64,000 nt of DNA from Psychrobacter sp. UBA6766 (GTDB taxonomy: Bacteria; Pseudomonadota; Gammaproteobacteria; Pseudomonadales; Moraxellaceae), in the NCBI RefSeq assembly GCF_002453355.1, contig NZ_DKGQ01000042.1, forward strand, positions 1 to 64,000, written 5' to 3'. Below the pieces are notes generated by a model. The model ran no database searches. It saw only the letters and a program-made list of their open reading frames with translations, and was not told where the DNA came from. Position numbers and translations under genes: made by a program. Positions 54,635-63,905 of the stretch are shown one piece after another. Each line of letters starts with the position of its first letter. Position 1 is the first letter of the stretch.

Positions 54635-57600
54635 CTAAGCAGACTCCGCCACCATATGTTCGCTAAAATAGCGTAATAGCTCTTGAATCACAGTGACACG
54701 CTGCTGCGGCGTTGCCAACTTATCCGCATCTTGATAACGAATACCAGAGGCGCCATTCATTCGATAACGCTGACCGTCCTTTTGAATAAGCTTAATAATC
54801 GCTAACGCATCGACTGGCGTATCAGGCGCAAACTCTAACGTCAAACTACTACTATTGGCATCGATCCTATTAATTTTCAACGGTTCGGCTTGAATTCGTA
54901 GCCCATGAATGGCAAATAATTGCTTGGTCTGATCGGGCAGCGTCCCGAAACGGTCAATCATTTCGGTACGAATATCGGTCAATGCCTCCTTATCATCGGC
55001 ATTACTGATGCGTTTATAAAACAGTAAGCGCTGATGCACATCGTGCAAATACTCTTCTGGTATTAAAGCAGAGCTGTGCAAATTAATCTCACTGGTCAAT
55101 GATAGTGGCGTGTTTAAGTCGGGCTCTTTACCGGCTTTAATCGCTTTTGTTGCGCGCTCAAGCATGTCCATATATAAGCTAAAGCCAATCGCCTGCATAT
55201 TACCACTTTGCTGTTTGCCAAGGATTTCACCTGCGCCGCGAATCTCTAAATCCTCACTTGCTAGCATAAAGCCTGCGCCCAAGGTATTGGCCCGCTCAAT
55301 CGCATGTAGACGGCGCTTAGCATCGCCTTTAAGGCCTTTAATAGACGGCACCAACAGGTAACAATAAGCTTGGTGATGGCTGCGACCAACTCGACCTCGC
55401 AGCTGATGCAACTGAGCCAAGCCGAATTTATCCGCGCGCTCAATGATAATGGTGTTGGCATTCGGAACATCAATACCAGTTTCGATAATGGTCGAGCATA
55501 TCAATACATTGAATTTTTTATGATAAAACTGCTGCATCACTTGTTCAAGTTGGCGCTCTTGCATTTGTCCATGAGCGACCCCTACTCGTGCTTCAGGAAC
55601 CAGTTCACGGACAGTCTCTGCCATTCGCTCAATACTGGCAACATCGTTATGCAATAGATAAACCTGACCGCCGCGCAGTAGCTCACGCAAGATAGCTTCT
55701 TTTAACAAGGCATCCGTTTTTTGCATGACAAAGGTTTTAATCGCGAGACGACGCTCTGGTGGTGTGGCAATAATTGACATATCTCGCATTCCTGAGAGCG
55801 CCATATTAAGCGTTCTAGGGATTGGCGTCGCTGTCATCGACATGCTGTCCACATTGGTCTGAATCGCCTTAATGCGCTCTTTATGACGCACGCCAAAGCG
55901 ATGTTCTTCATCGACAATCATCAAACCGAGATTAGAGAATTTCACATCAGGTTGTAGTAACTTGTGCGTGCCAATGACGATATCAACCTTGCCAGCCGCT
56001 AAGTCAGCCAGTACCGTCTGTTGATGTTTTTTACCGCCAAAGCGCGACAAGGTTTCGATACGTACCGGCCAATCCGCAAATCGATCGCGGAAATTGTCTT
56101 CGTGCTGGCCTGCCAGCAAGGTGGTCGGCACTAATACGGCTACTTGATAACCAGCGCTGACTGCTATAAAGGCCGCGCGCATCGCTACTTCTGTCTTACC
56201 AAAACCCACATCACCGCAGATAAGACGATCCATCGGTTGATTTTGTCTCATGTCTTCCATCACTGCATGGATGGCATTGGCTTGATCCGGCGTTTCTTCA
56301 AAGGCAAATTGGCTAGCAAACAGCTCATACTGTGATGGGTCTATTTTAAAATGAATACCAACTTTTGCTTCGCGCCGAGCTTGCATGTTAAGTAGCTCAG
56401 CGGCAACATCATGGATTTGTTCAAGCGCTTTTTGCTTGGCTTTATCCCATTTACCGCTACCGATTTTATGTAGTGGGACAAGTGCTGGATCACCGCCACT
56501 ATAGCGATTGATCATTTGTAAATTAGCAACCGGCACATAAATACTGGCATCATCAGCGTATTTTAAGTGAATGAACTCTTGCTCGCCGTCACCAACATCC
56601 AGCGTAATCAGCCCATTATAACGTCCAATACCATGCTCAATATGCACCACCGGACTGCCTTCAGTTATTTCGGTGACGCTTTTAACCAAAAACTCTTCTG
56701 ACACACCACTTTGGCGGCGACGGCGCGTTTGCAGCACTTGCCGGCCAAATAGTTGCGTTTCACTAATCAATACCAATCGCTCAGGAACATAAACACCGCG
56801 TTCAATAGGCGCTACGGTCAATCCGACCTGCGGTAGCTTTTTATCATGAGTATTCTTAGTTTTATCTGCTGCTAAAAACGCCTCAAAGCTATCGTAGGCT
56901 TTAACATCTATTTTACCTTTAAACAGTTCAATCAGAATTTCACGACGACCAGCCGTTTCTGCTACTACTAATACTGGCGTTCCTGTTTGGGCTTGTAAGT
57001 TTAAAAACTCCAAAAGCTCGGTAAGTGGCTCCGCTTTTTGATGATTGACGGCCAGTTGCGGTGGCTCTTGGGCATTAAGTGTTATCAGTCCTTGTTTTTT
57101 TGACGTCAGGGGTAGTTGTTCAGGCGTTAGGGTTGCTTCATCGCTATCAATCGCAGCAACATCCGTCATAGTCGCCAGCTCATCACGTGCACTCAATATT
57201 ACCCGTGGATAATGATTCAGATGCTCATTTAAAGTATTCGATAATAAATATAACAACTCAGGCGCAACGATTGGCTTATCGATATCATGACGACGCTCTT
57301 CATAACGGCGCTGAATCTGAGACCAATAATCTGACTGTTTCTCGTTAATTAGCTCGTCCGTGATAAATAAGGCATCGCTCGGCAAGTAAGAAAATAAACT
57401 ACTCTCGGACTGCCAATCTTTTAAATCAAAAAATAATGGCTGGTAGTATTCAAGCCCACTGCTGGCAATACCTGCCATCACATCCTTATGCAGCTCAGAT
57501 TTGCGGCTACTGGCATTAGGGAACATCGCCGCAAAATTCATACGAAACGTGTCGCGCCCTTCATCGAGCGGAAACTCTTTAGCCGGTAATATTTGAAACT

Positions 57601-58348
57601 GCTCAATAGGTTTTGAAAGATCAGGCAATTTATGCAGTAGCGCCAGCGACTCTTTAGTCATACTGCTATCATTGCCGCTCATCATGACTTTTAGGTCATC
57701 GACGGTCAACGTTCGCTGGGTCTGCGGATTAAAGAAGCGAATGGTTTCAATTTCATCATCAAATAAATCGAGACGAAGCGGAAATGGCTGACCCATTGCA
57801 AAGATATCAACGATACTCCCACGAACCGCAAACTCACCCGGTTCAAAGACATTTTCAACTGCGCGGTAACCTGCCTTTGCCAATAAGCCACGCTGAGTAT
57901 TGATGTCAAATCGATCACCGACACTCAAATCAAAGTGCTGGCCTATCAACCAACTGGGCGGTGCCACGCGATGCATCAGTGTTTGTACCGATATCAACAA
58001 CACGCCTGTAGTGGGCATATCGGTCAAAAGATTGATGCGTTCGCTGACAATATCTTGATGCGGAGATAGCTCATCATAAGTCAGTGTTTCCCAGTCGGGA
58101 AATACATAAGCATCAACCCCACAAAACGCCAACTCCGTCTCTATCTGGTTGAGCTGATTTTGGTCACGCGTCACCACGACTTTTAGACGGTCGGCCACAT
58201 CCCAGAGCGGCGTTTGCACGAGACTTGCCAGCCATAAACTACTGACTGCCCCATGCACAGGCGCCAGCCAGCGCCGCTCGGCATTTTGGATAGGAAATAA
58301 CTGCTGATTAATAAGATCAAAGGCGTCAGTCAAAGCAGGGATAGGCAT
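54635..58348 (-). CDS. mfd: Transcription-repair coupling factor Mfd
   Basis: A 1237-residue translocase that removes stalled RNA polymerase from lesions and recruits UvrA. The N-terminal UvrB-like module includes FPDWETLTYDELSPHQDI. The RNA-polymerase-interacting domain is in the middle (HIEHGIGRYNGL near 570). The motor follows, with Walker A in GDVGFGKTEVAMRAAF near 712 and DEEHRFGV near 813, and a C-terminal TRCF domain. It exceeds E. coli Mfd (1148) by about 90 residues, mostly a loop around 395-430. No clear ribosome site precedes the ATG. Confidence 0.97.
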   Translation of the reverse strand: MPIPALTDAFDLINQQLFPIQNAERRWLAPVHGAVSSLWLASLVQTPLWDVADRLKVVVTRDQNQLNQIETELAFCGVDAYVFPDWETLTYDELSPHQDIVSERINLLTDMPTTGVLLISVQTLMHRVAPPSWLIGQHFDLSVGDRFDINTQRGLLAKAGYRAVENVFEPGEFAVRGSIVDIFAMGQPFPLRLDLFDDEIETIRFFNPQTQRTLTVDDLKVMMSGNDSSMTKESLALLHKLPDLSKPIEQFQILPAKEFPLDEGRDTFRMNFAAMFPNASSRKSELHKDVMAGIASSGLEYYQPLFFDLKDWQSESSLFSYLPSDALFITDELINEKQSDYWSQIQRRYEERRHDIDKPIVAPELLYLLSNTLNEHLNHYPRVILSARDELATMTDVAAIDSDEATLTPEQLPLTSKKQGLITLNAQEPPQLAVNHQKAEPLTELLEFLNLQAQTGTPVLVVAETAGRREILIELFKGKIDVKAYDSFEAFLAADKTKNTHDKKLPQVGLTVAPIERGVYVPERLVLISETQLFGRQVLQTRRRRQSGVSEEFLVKSVTEITEGSPVVHIEHGIGRYNGLITLDVGDGEQEFIHLKYADDASIYVPVANLQMINRYSGGDPALVPLHKIGSGKWDKAKQKALEQIHDVAAELLNMQARREAKVGIHFKIDPSQYELFASQFAFEETPDQANAIHAVMEDMRQNQPMDRLICGDVGFGKTEVAMRAAFIAVSAGYQVAVLVPTTLLAGQHEDNFRDRFADWPVRIETLSRFGGKKHQQTVLADLAAGKVDIVIGTHKLLQPDVKFSNLGLMIVDEEHRFGVRHKERIKAIQTNVDSMSMTATPIPRTLNMALSGMRDMSIIATPPERRLAIKTFVMQKTDALLKEAILRELLRGGQVYLLHNDVASIERMAETVRELVPEARVGVAHGQMQERQLEQVMQQFYHKKFNVLICSTIIETGIDVPNANTIIIERADKFGLAQLHQLRGRVGRSHHQAYCYLLVPSIKGLKGDAKRRLHAIERANTLGAGFMLASEDLEIRGAGEILGKQQSGNMQAIGFSLYMDMLERATKAIKAGKEPDLNTPLSLTSEINLHSSALIPEEYLHDVHQRLLFYKRISNADDKEALTDIRTEMIDRFGTLPDQTKQLFAIHGLRIQAEPLKINRIDANSSSLTLEFAPDTPVDALAIIKLIQKDGQRYRMNGASGIRYQDADKLATPQQRVTVIQELLRYFSEHMVAESA

Positions 58349-58517
58349 AAAGGATAGGATCGAAGTTAAGGGTCAGAAAGCTATTATACGAATATTTGCG
58401 CAATTACCAAAATTTATGCCGTAACGGTTTGTCACTTAGCATTTTTATTAAAAAACCAATAACTACAAAATTGATAAAATCCATATTCATCTATAAAGAC
58501 AGAATAATTAAATGTAA

Positions 58518-58543
58518 GAACCTCAACGGTTAAGCTGAGGTTC
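58518..58543 (-). terminator. Hairpin downstream of rraA
   Basis: GAACCTCA and TGAGGTTC pair perfectly around a 10-base loop, 26 bases after the rraA stop on the minus strand. The following T run is weak. Confidence 0.55.
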
Positions 58544-58568
58544 TCAATTTGTATTCATTAAAATATTT

Positions 58569-59111
58569 TTAAATTAAAGGTTTATCACTTGCGATAATGC
58601 CATTATTGTCGGCATAAACAAACATTCCTGAGTTCAAGGTTAAATCACCAAAGCTAATTTCAATATCGGTTTGACCTTCATCGCGGCGATTTGATTTGCG
58701 CGGGATGCAACCAAGCGCCATGACGCCGATATCCATTTGCGCCATATCATCTACATCACGGACGCAGCCATATACCACCACTCCTGCCCAGCCATTATCA
58801 ATCGCTGACTGTGCTATCATATCGCCGAGCAACGCGCAGCGCATTGAACCGCCACCGTCGACGACCAAGACTTTGCCATTACCGTCTTTATCTTTGCCAT
58901 CGCTATTCAATAAGGATTTTACGCGGCTATTATCTTCAAAGCATTTTACCGTCACGATTTCACCGCAAAATCTGTCTTTACCGCCAAAGCTATAAAATGA
59001 TTTGCCTTCGATATTGGGCAAACATACTTGCGACTCAGGATTGGCATCCAATAAATCACAAGTTACAAAGTTGTCTTTATTCATCGCGGTTGTTTCTGCT
59101 GTATCTGACAT
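58569..59111 (-). CDS. rraA: Ribonuclease E activity regulator RraA
   Basis: A 180-residue protein of the RraA family, whose enterobacterial member binds and inhibits RNase E. Recognisable parts are GKVLVVDGGGSMRCALLGDMIAQSA near 85-108 and GWAGVVVYGCVRDVDDMAQMDIGVMALG near 113-140. The GGGSxRxALLGD and RD residues are also those used by the aldolase members of this fold, so enzymatic activity cannot be excluded. AAGGAG precedes the ATG. Confidence 0.9.
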   Translation of the reverse strand: MSDTAETTAMNKDNFVTCDLLDANPESQVCLPNIEGKSFYSFGGKDRFCGEIVTVKCFEDNSRVKSLLNSDGKDKDGNGKVLVVDGGGSMRCALLGDMIAQSAIDNGWAGVVVYGCVRDVDDMAQMDIGVMALGCIPRKSNRRDEGQTDIEISFGDLTLNSGMFVYADNNGIIASDKPLI

Positions 59112-59187
59112 CGTGACGCTCCTTGTTTAAGTTAAATAGTTGAATTATCTATCGTGAAATCTGAGTTTTTATTAATTTATGCTTAGG

Positions 59188-59889
59188 CTACTTTCTGACT
59201 TTGGTCATTGCTAGTAGCTGTTTGTTTTCAATAATATCCGTGTCTGTAGCGGTAGGCTCACTACGATATTTATTACGCTGATAAACCTCATGCGCACTCA
59301 TCGCCATAGCACTGGCAACGCGCTTGGCAGAAATAGGATGCAAGGATAATGACTCGGGGACGATCGGCGAGATCAGCTTAAACGCTTTTTGACCAAAACT
59401 TTCCAGTGGACGACCTTTATGTTTACCAAGCAATAACGATGGTCGCAGAATTACCAACTGGGTAAAACCCAACGCCATAATAGACTGCTCAGTTTCCGCT
59501 TTGACTCGATTATACAAAAAGCGGCTGTCGATATCTGCATTCATTGAAGACAACAAAAAGAAGTTCTCAATGCCTTTAGAACGGCATAATTTGGCAAAAT
59601 TGACATTATAATCATGGTCGACTTTTCGAAAAGCTTCATCACTACCAGCCTGCTTTTTTGTGGTGCCAAGGCAGCTAAAAGCATCCGTGTTATTATCAGC
59701 GCCGACGCTGGCAAATATTTCAGCCAAATTATCAAAGTCATTGACCTGATAAAAGCGCATGCTGGCATTGATATAGCGAGGCGGTCGCCGTGCAATCACA
59801 ATTAACGTATCATAAAGCTCACTAAGCTGCTTAACAAGATACTGCCCTACCAACCCTGTTGCGCCAATTACAATTGCTTTTCGCTGCAT
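59188..59889 (-). CDS. NAD(P)-binding Rossmann-fold protein (TIP30/SDR-like)
   Basis: A 233-residue atypical short-chain dehydrogenase with the dinucleotide motif GATGLVGQ at 8-15. The NAD(P) domain contains FSCLGTTKKQAGS near 93 and LLSSMNAD near 125, with YNRVKAETE near 140 as the YxxxK active site. It resembles HTATIP2/TIP30-like and YwnB-like reductases of unknown substrate. It lies 76 bases upstream of rraA on the same strand. Confidence 0.85.
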   Translation of the reverse strand: MQRKAIVIGATGLVGQYLVKQLSELYDTLIVIARRPPRYINASMRFYQVNDFDNLAEIFASVGADNNTDAFSCLGTTKKQAGSDEAFRKVDHDYNVNFAKLCRSKGIENFFLLSSMNADIDSRFLYNRVKAETEQSIMALGFTQLVILRPSLLLGKHKGRPLESFGQKAFKLISPIVPESLSLHPISAKRVASAMAMSAHEVYQRNKYRSEPTATDTDIIENKQLLAMTKVRK

Positions 59890-60320
59890 AGCCTATCCAT
59901 TTATATTATGTTGGATTATTTATAATACTGAGAAGATATGTCTTCTAGAAATCTATTGCTTCCGTATCATACCTAAATTAACAATTCACTAGCGCTATTC
60001 TACACAATTTATTGTAAGAGATTTTATCAGCATTAAGGGTTAGGATAACTTCTTTTAGCATTAACTATCAAATATATTGTTCTAAGCGCAATAATTTGCT
60101 AAGATAACCGGCTTTACACGTCAACGCTGTTTAATTATTCCAAACAGTTCTGGCGCGACCGATGCTCTATTATTATTTGGCACTTTAAATAACAAATAAG
60201 TGCCCTAATAATAGACATCGACATCATGTTTGGCGAGAGGCTGCTCGTCACCGATGATTGTTAAACCCATTATTGCAATCAACATTCATATTTTTATCTG
60301 TCTTTATCAAGGAGATACGC
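59890..60320. other. rpsT upstream region (431 bases)
   Basis: Divergent spacer holding the rpsT leader. Besides the long hairpin at 60160-60220, shorter ones occur at 60127-60147 (CTGTTT/AAACAG) and near 60252-60278 (TGATTG/CAATCA). No convincing promoter was picked by eye. Confidence 0.5.
60160..60220 (+). promoter_or_regulatory. Long imperfect hairpin in the rpsT leader
   Basis: Three stacked stems pair: CGATG/CATCG, CTATTATTA/TAATAATAG and GGCACTT/AAGTGCC, with two small internal loops and a 12-base terminal loop. It ends 100 bases before the rpsT start. S20 controls its own synthesis in E. coli, so a ribosomal-protein leader element is a reasonable but unproven reading. Confidence 0.55.
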
Positions 60321-60587
60321 GTGGCTAATACTGCACAAGCTCGTAAACGCGCCCGTCAAAACACCAAACGTCGTCAGAACTCTGCGTCACAACGCTCTAT
60401 GGTTCGTACTTACCTAAAACGTGTTGATGCGGCTATCGCTGCTAAAGATTACGACGCGGCTACCGAAGCTTATAAAAAAGCGGTACCAGTTCTTGATCGT
60501 ATGGCTGACAAAGGTATTATTCATAAGAATAAAGCTGCTCGTCGTAAGAGCCGCCTAAACAAAACTATCAAAGGCCTACAAGCTTAA
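60321..60587 (+). CDS. rpsT: Ribosomal protein S20
   Basis: An 88-residue small-subunit protein that binds 16S rRNA. It starts MANTAQARKRARQNTKRRQN and ends KSRLNKTIKGLQA. The start codon is GTG at 60321 with AAGGAGA upstream, although the frame is open from 60258. A non-ATG start is shared with E. coli rpsT (UUG), where it is part of regulation. Confidence 0.97.
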   Translation: MANTAQARKRARQNTKRRQNSASQRSMVRTYLKRVDAAIAAKDYDAATEAYKKAVPVLDRMADKGIIHKNKAARRKSRLNKTIKGLQA

Positions 60588-60630
60588 GACAGTTAATGTT
60601 TAGACCGCATCATACTTGATAGTGTGATGA

Positions 60631-60675
60631 CCAAAACCTTGCTACTGGTTCTAAGACTGGGGCAAGGTTTTTTTA
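60631..60675 (+). terminator. rpsT terminator
   Basis: AAAACCTTGC pairs with GCAAGGTTTT, with a partly structured loop and seven T afterwards. Confidence 0.85.
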
Positions 60676-60739
60676 TACCCGTTTGAAAGTTAACAGTTAA
60701 AAGCTAGCAGTTAAAAATATTCAACGCTGAGTAAAATAC

Positions 60740-61582
60740 TTAGGTCCATTTTACTTCTGGTGGCAATAGCAATTTGCTTGGATGAAAACCAGCGGCACGG
60801 TAGCCCTGTAATAAATCGCTGATTGGACGAATATATACTTGCCCGCGCCAAACGAAATAGGCATTGGCCTGCTCAAAAGGCTTATCATCAAACCACAAAA
60901 ACACCCCTTCCATCATCTTTGGCCAATCATTCCAATCAATCTCAACCACGTCTAGCATCACTGCCAAAAACGCTGATAGCAAAGTATCATGACTGACCGC
61001 CAGCATTAAATGCCCATGTTGAGGCTGGTTTTGATAAAAAAGCGATAAAAGATCAAGTCCACCTTGATAAGCGTTTTTCGTACCTTCAAGATTGCCTTGT
61101 AAGAAGCGATTGATAAAGTTTAGCACACCAATTTCTTTAAAAATCGGGTTGGCAATCTCAGGTTCGGTCACCAGACTACCAGGTTCAACCAGTAGCGATT
61201 GATGGGCAATATCACGTCGTAGCCCTGCCCCCTCTTGCATCAGCTGCGCGGTATCAATACAGCGACCAATCGGACTTGAAATACTATCAACATCGAGCGA
61301 ATACGGCAGATGTTCTGCCAACCAGCGTCCCCAAGACTTTGCTAATACACGGCCCTTAGGCGTTAGCGGCAATTGATAACTGGCAAAACCATCGCCGTCA
61401 GAGCGCTCACGCAAAGAATGTCTGGTAAATAAAATTAGTCTTTTATCTACCGGCAACAAACCGATCGAAGACATCATACTGTCAGGTAAGTGAGAAGGGG
61501 CAGGTGCATTCGGCCTGAGGTTCGTAGGCTTTTCAGTCGGTGTCGGTGGTCCCGATGGGGTATTATTAGGCAATTTACTCAT
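60740..61582 (-). CDS. Histidine phosphatase family protein
   Basis: A 280-residue member of the histidine phosphatase superfamily. The catalytic His55 is in TRHSLRER (RHS instead of the more usual RHG), the second Arg is in SSPIGRCIDTA, and the second His is in AVSHDTLL near 200. The first about 40 residues are Pro/Asn/Thr-rich and probably disordered. The substrate is unknown. It is convergent with rpsT. Confidence 0.85.
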   Translation of the reverse strand: MSKLPNNTPSGPPTPTEKPTNLRPNAPAPSHLPDSMMSSIGLLPVDKRLILFTRHSLRERSDGDGFASYQLPLTPKGRVLAKSWGRWLAEHLPYSLDVDSISSPIGRCIDTAQLMQEGAGLRRDIAHQSLLVEPGSLVTEPEIANPIFKEIGVLNFINRFLQGNLEGTKNAYQGGLDLLSLFYQNQPQHGHLMLAVSHDTLLSAFLAVMLDVVEIDWNDWPKMMEGVFLWFDDKPFEQANAYFVWRGQVYIRPISDLLQGYRAAGFHPSKLLLPPEVKWT

Positions 61583-61688
61583 GGTAGTAAGGGTAGCAGA
61601 TTTCTTGATGAGAATGAACAGAATATAAGGTCAGTTGTACTATAGCTTATTTAGCTATATATCGATATAAGCGCTTGGTTAACAGGAT

Positions 61689-62486
61689 TTAGCCAATATC
61701 CACCACTTTGTTCCAGATGAACGCTAAGTTAGTACTGCTTACTTCATTGGGATAAGCACGCGGATTCACTATCACTCTTGTTTTGTTAATTTGATAGTCA
61801 AAGGCTTCATGCGTATGTCCATGCACCCAAAGGGCCGGCGCCCAATCCTCATGCATCCAACTTGATAAATCACTGACAAAGGCAGCATTGCTCGGTAAGT
61901 TAGCAAATTTCTCAGATACCGATAATGGGCTAATACTATGATGACTCATGACGACGGTTTTTTTACCTAATGATTTAGCAGTTATTAGCGCTTGCTGAAG
62001 CCATTGGCGGTGCTCAGCATGAATTTGCATCGATACTTCAGGTGAAAACAGCTTGCCACCCGCGTAAATTTGCTTATAATCACGCATAAAACGTCTAGCA
62101 ACTACCATCGTATCTGCATTAGCCTGATACTGATAGTCTGTCCACAACGTACAGCCTAAAATCCGTACCTCACCAATATCAATATGCTGACACTGTAAGA
62201 CGCGCACGCCTTGCTGTAACTCAATATTATAATTATCCCAAGTTGCTAGCTTTTTATCAAAATGCAGCACATCTTCATTGAAGTACTCGTGATTGCCCGC
62301 GATGGTAATCAAAGGCACTTGCAAATGCGCGGCTTGCTCTTGTAGCCATGCCATACCATTATCACTATTGGCGGTATCTCCTGCTACTAATACCACGTCT
62401 GCGTCGGTCTTAGGAATGCGCCCCATCGGATACGACTGCCGAGCATAACTATCAATATGTAAGTCACTCAAAATCTGTAATTTCAT
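61689..62486 (-). CDS. Calcineurin-like metallophosphoesterase
   Basis: A 265-residue phosphoesterase with the dimetal motifs in order: SDLHID at the N terminus (Asp8, His10), VAGDTA near 35, GNHEYF near 68, MSHHS near 170 and HGHTHE near 210. The substrate is unknown. The frame opens at 62555, but the ATG at 62486 starts the conserved motif; neither has a good ribosome site, so the start is uncertain. Confidence 0.87.
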   Translation of the reverse strand: MKLQILSDLHIDSYARQSYPMGRIPKTDADVVLVAGDTANSDNGMAWLQEQAAHLQVPLITIAGNHEYFNEDVLHFDKKLATWDNYNIELQQGVRVLQCQHIDIGEVRILGCTLWTDYQYQANADTMVVARRFMRDYKQIYAGGKLFSPEVSMQIHAEHRQWLQQALITAKSLGKKTVVMSHHSISPLSVSEKFANLPSNAAFVSDLSSWMHEDWAPALWVHGHTHEAFDYQINKTRVIVNPRAYPNEVSSTNLAFIWNKVVDIG

Positions 62487-62595
62487 AGGATCTACTATCA
62501 TCCAATCATACTGTTTATAAAAATTGCTTTTTTCTAAGCTTATTACTAGCATCAACTTAACCAGTGTAGCAGCTTTTTGATAATGGGCAAAAAGT

Positions 62596-62625
62596 AAAAA
62601 AGACAGCGGATTAGGCTGTCTTTTT
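62596..62625. terminator. Terminator downstream of pyrF
   Basis: AAAAAGACAGC pairs with GCTGTCTTTTT around an 8-base loop, with A and T runs on both sides. Confidence 0.85.
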
Positions 62626-62647
62626 ACGGTTCTGTTAATTTTAAATA

Positions 62648-63346
62648 CTAAATACTGTTAAAAATCAATTGTAATTTAGCCGCCGGATCTGCTGCTTGCG
62701 TAATTGAGCGACCAATTACCAAATAGTCAGAACCATCTGTCAATGCTTGTTTTGGCGTACAGATACGTTTTTGATCATCTGCATTGTCGTCTAGCAGACG
62801 AATTCCTGGGGTGACCAGCTTGAAATCTTGACCACACAATGCCTTAAGCGTCTTAGCCTCCTGCGCGGAGCAAACCACACCATCAAGCCCAGCTTGCTTG
62901 GTCAATTGTGCTAGACGGCTTACTTGTACATCCAAACCATCGGTGATTCCGGTTTGTGCCAATGCGATATTGTCCATAGAGGTCAGCACAGTGACAGCAA
63001 TCAGCAACGTCTCAAAATTACCATCTATCAAGCGCTGCTTGGCCAGTGACATAGCCTCTAGGCCCGCGCTTGCATGAACGTTGACCATCCATACCCCAAG
63101 CTCAGCTGCGGCTAATACAGCTTGTGCTGTGGTATTAGGAATGTCGTGAAATTTCAAGTCTAAAAATACTTCAAAATTGCGCTGATGCAGCGCTTTGACT
63201 ATTTCAGGACCGCAGCGGGTAAACAGCTCTTTTCCCACTTTTAATCGACATAACGCTGGATCTAATTGATCAGCCAGCGCTAAAGAGGCATCTTTGGTCA
63301 TATTATCCAGTGCAACGATGACTGGAGAATTGATGGTGTTATTCAT
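62648..63346 (-). CDS. pyrF: Orotidine 5'-phosphate decarboxylase
   Basis: A 232-residue enzyme for the last step of UMP synthesis. The catalytic segment DLKFHDIPNT is at about 62-71, the N-terminal VALDNMT motif is present, and VTPGIR is near 185. It follows lapA on the minus strand, and ihfB lies just beyond, the order seen in Pseudomonas and E. coli relatives. Confidence 0.97.
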   Translation of the reverse strand: MNNTINSPVIVALDNMTKDASLALADQLDPALCRLKVGKELFTRCGPEIVKALHQRNFEVFLDLKFHDIPNTTAQAVLAAAELGVWMVNVHASAGLEAMSLAKQRLIDGNFETLLIAVTVLTSMDNIALAQTGITDGLDVQVSRLAQLTKQAGLDGVVCSAQEAKTLKALCGQDFKLVTPGIRLLDDNADDQKRICTPKQALTDGSDYLVIGRSITQAADPAAKLQLIFNSI

Positions 63347-63420
63347 AATTGTGCCACTTTTTATCAGTTTAACAAATCATCATATATAAACGTATTAGTA
63401 CAAACAGGCTTAGTTAGCAC

Positions 63421-63831
63421 TCAATAATCTCGCTTTTGCTTGGTTAAAGTCGCACCATCGTCTAGCTCACTGACACTACCACTATGAACATTACTCGCTG
63501 TTGCACCATAAACCGCTTCTTGTACCGTTGGCAAGTTAGCTTGACGATCAATGACGATATTGGCTTGCGTCACTTGCTCTTGCAAATTGGCGTTCAATTT
63601 TTGCAGACGTGAGATTTCCCACTTATTTTGTAGGACACGGAAAATAAGCAGCGCGAGTAGCATTCCAATCACAATGCCTAGTAGTAAGCAGAGAATCAGT
63701 AATAAGCCTAAATTCATTGTCGGTGCTTGTGAAAACAGTAGGTTCACCCCAACTTCAGTATTATTGGCCAGTACCAAACCAAGCGCGTAAGCAAAGCTTA
63801 AAAACAGTAATACCAGCAGTAAAACGCGCAT
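63421..63831 (-). CDS. lapA: LapA-family inner-membrane protein (DUF1049)
   Basis: A 136-residue protein with two membrane helices (about 1-20 and 41-66) separated by NNTEVGVNLLFSQAPTMN, then a coiled coil (about 70-98) and a polar tail. This matches LapA (YciS), which works with LapB in controlling LPS synthesis through LpxC. No lapB (yciM) gene follows here; pyrF does. AAAAGGAGA precedes the ATG. Confidence 0.85.
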   Translation of the reverse strand: MRVLLLVLLFLSFAYALGLVLANNTEVGVNLLFSQAPTMNLGLLLILCLLLGIVIGMLLALLIFRVLQNKWEISRLQKLNANLQEQVTQANIVIDRQANLPTVQEAVYGATASNVHSGSVSELDDGATLTKQKRDY

Positions 63832-63905
63832 CAGACGTCTCCTTTTGTGTTGAATCGTATGAACCGTTTAACAAAAAACGCAGACATGCTGACGGCTCTG
63901 CTTTA

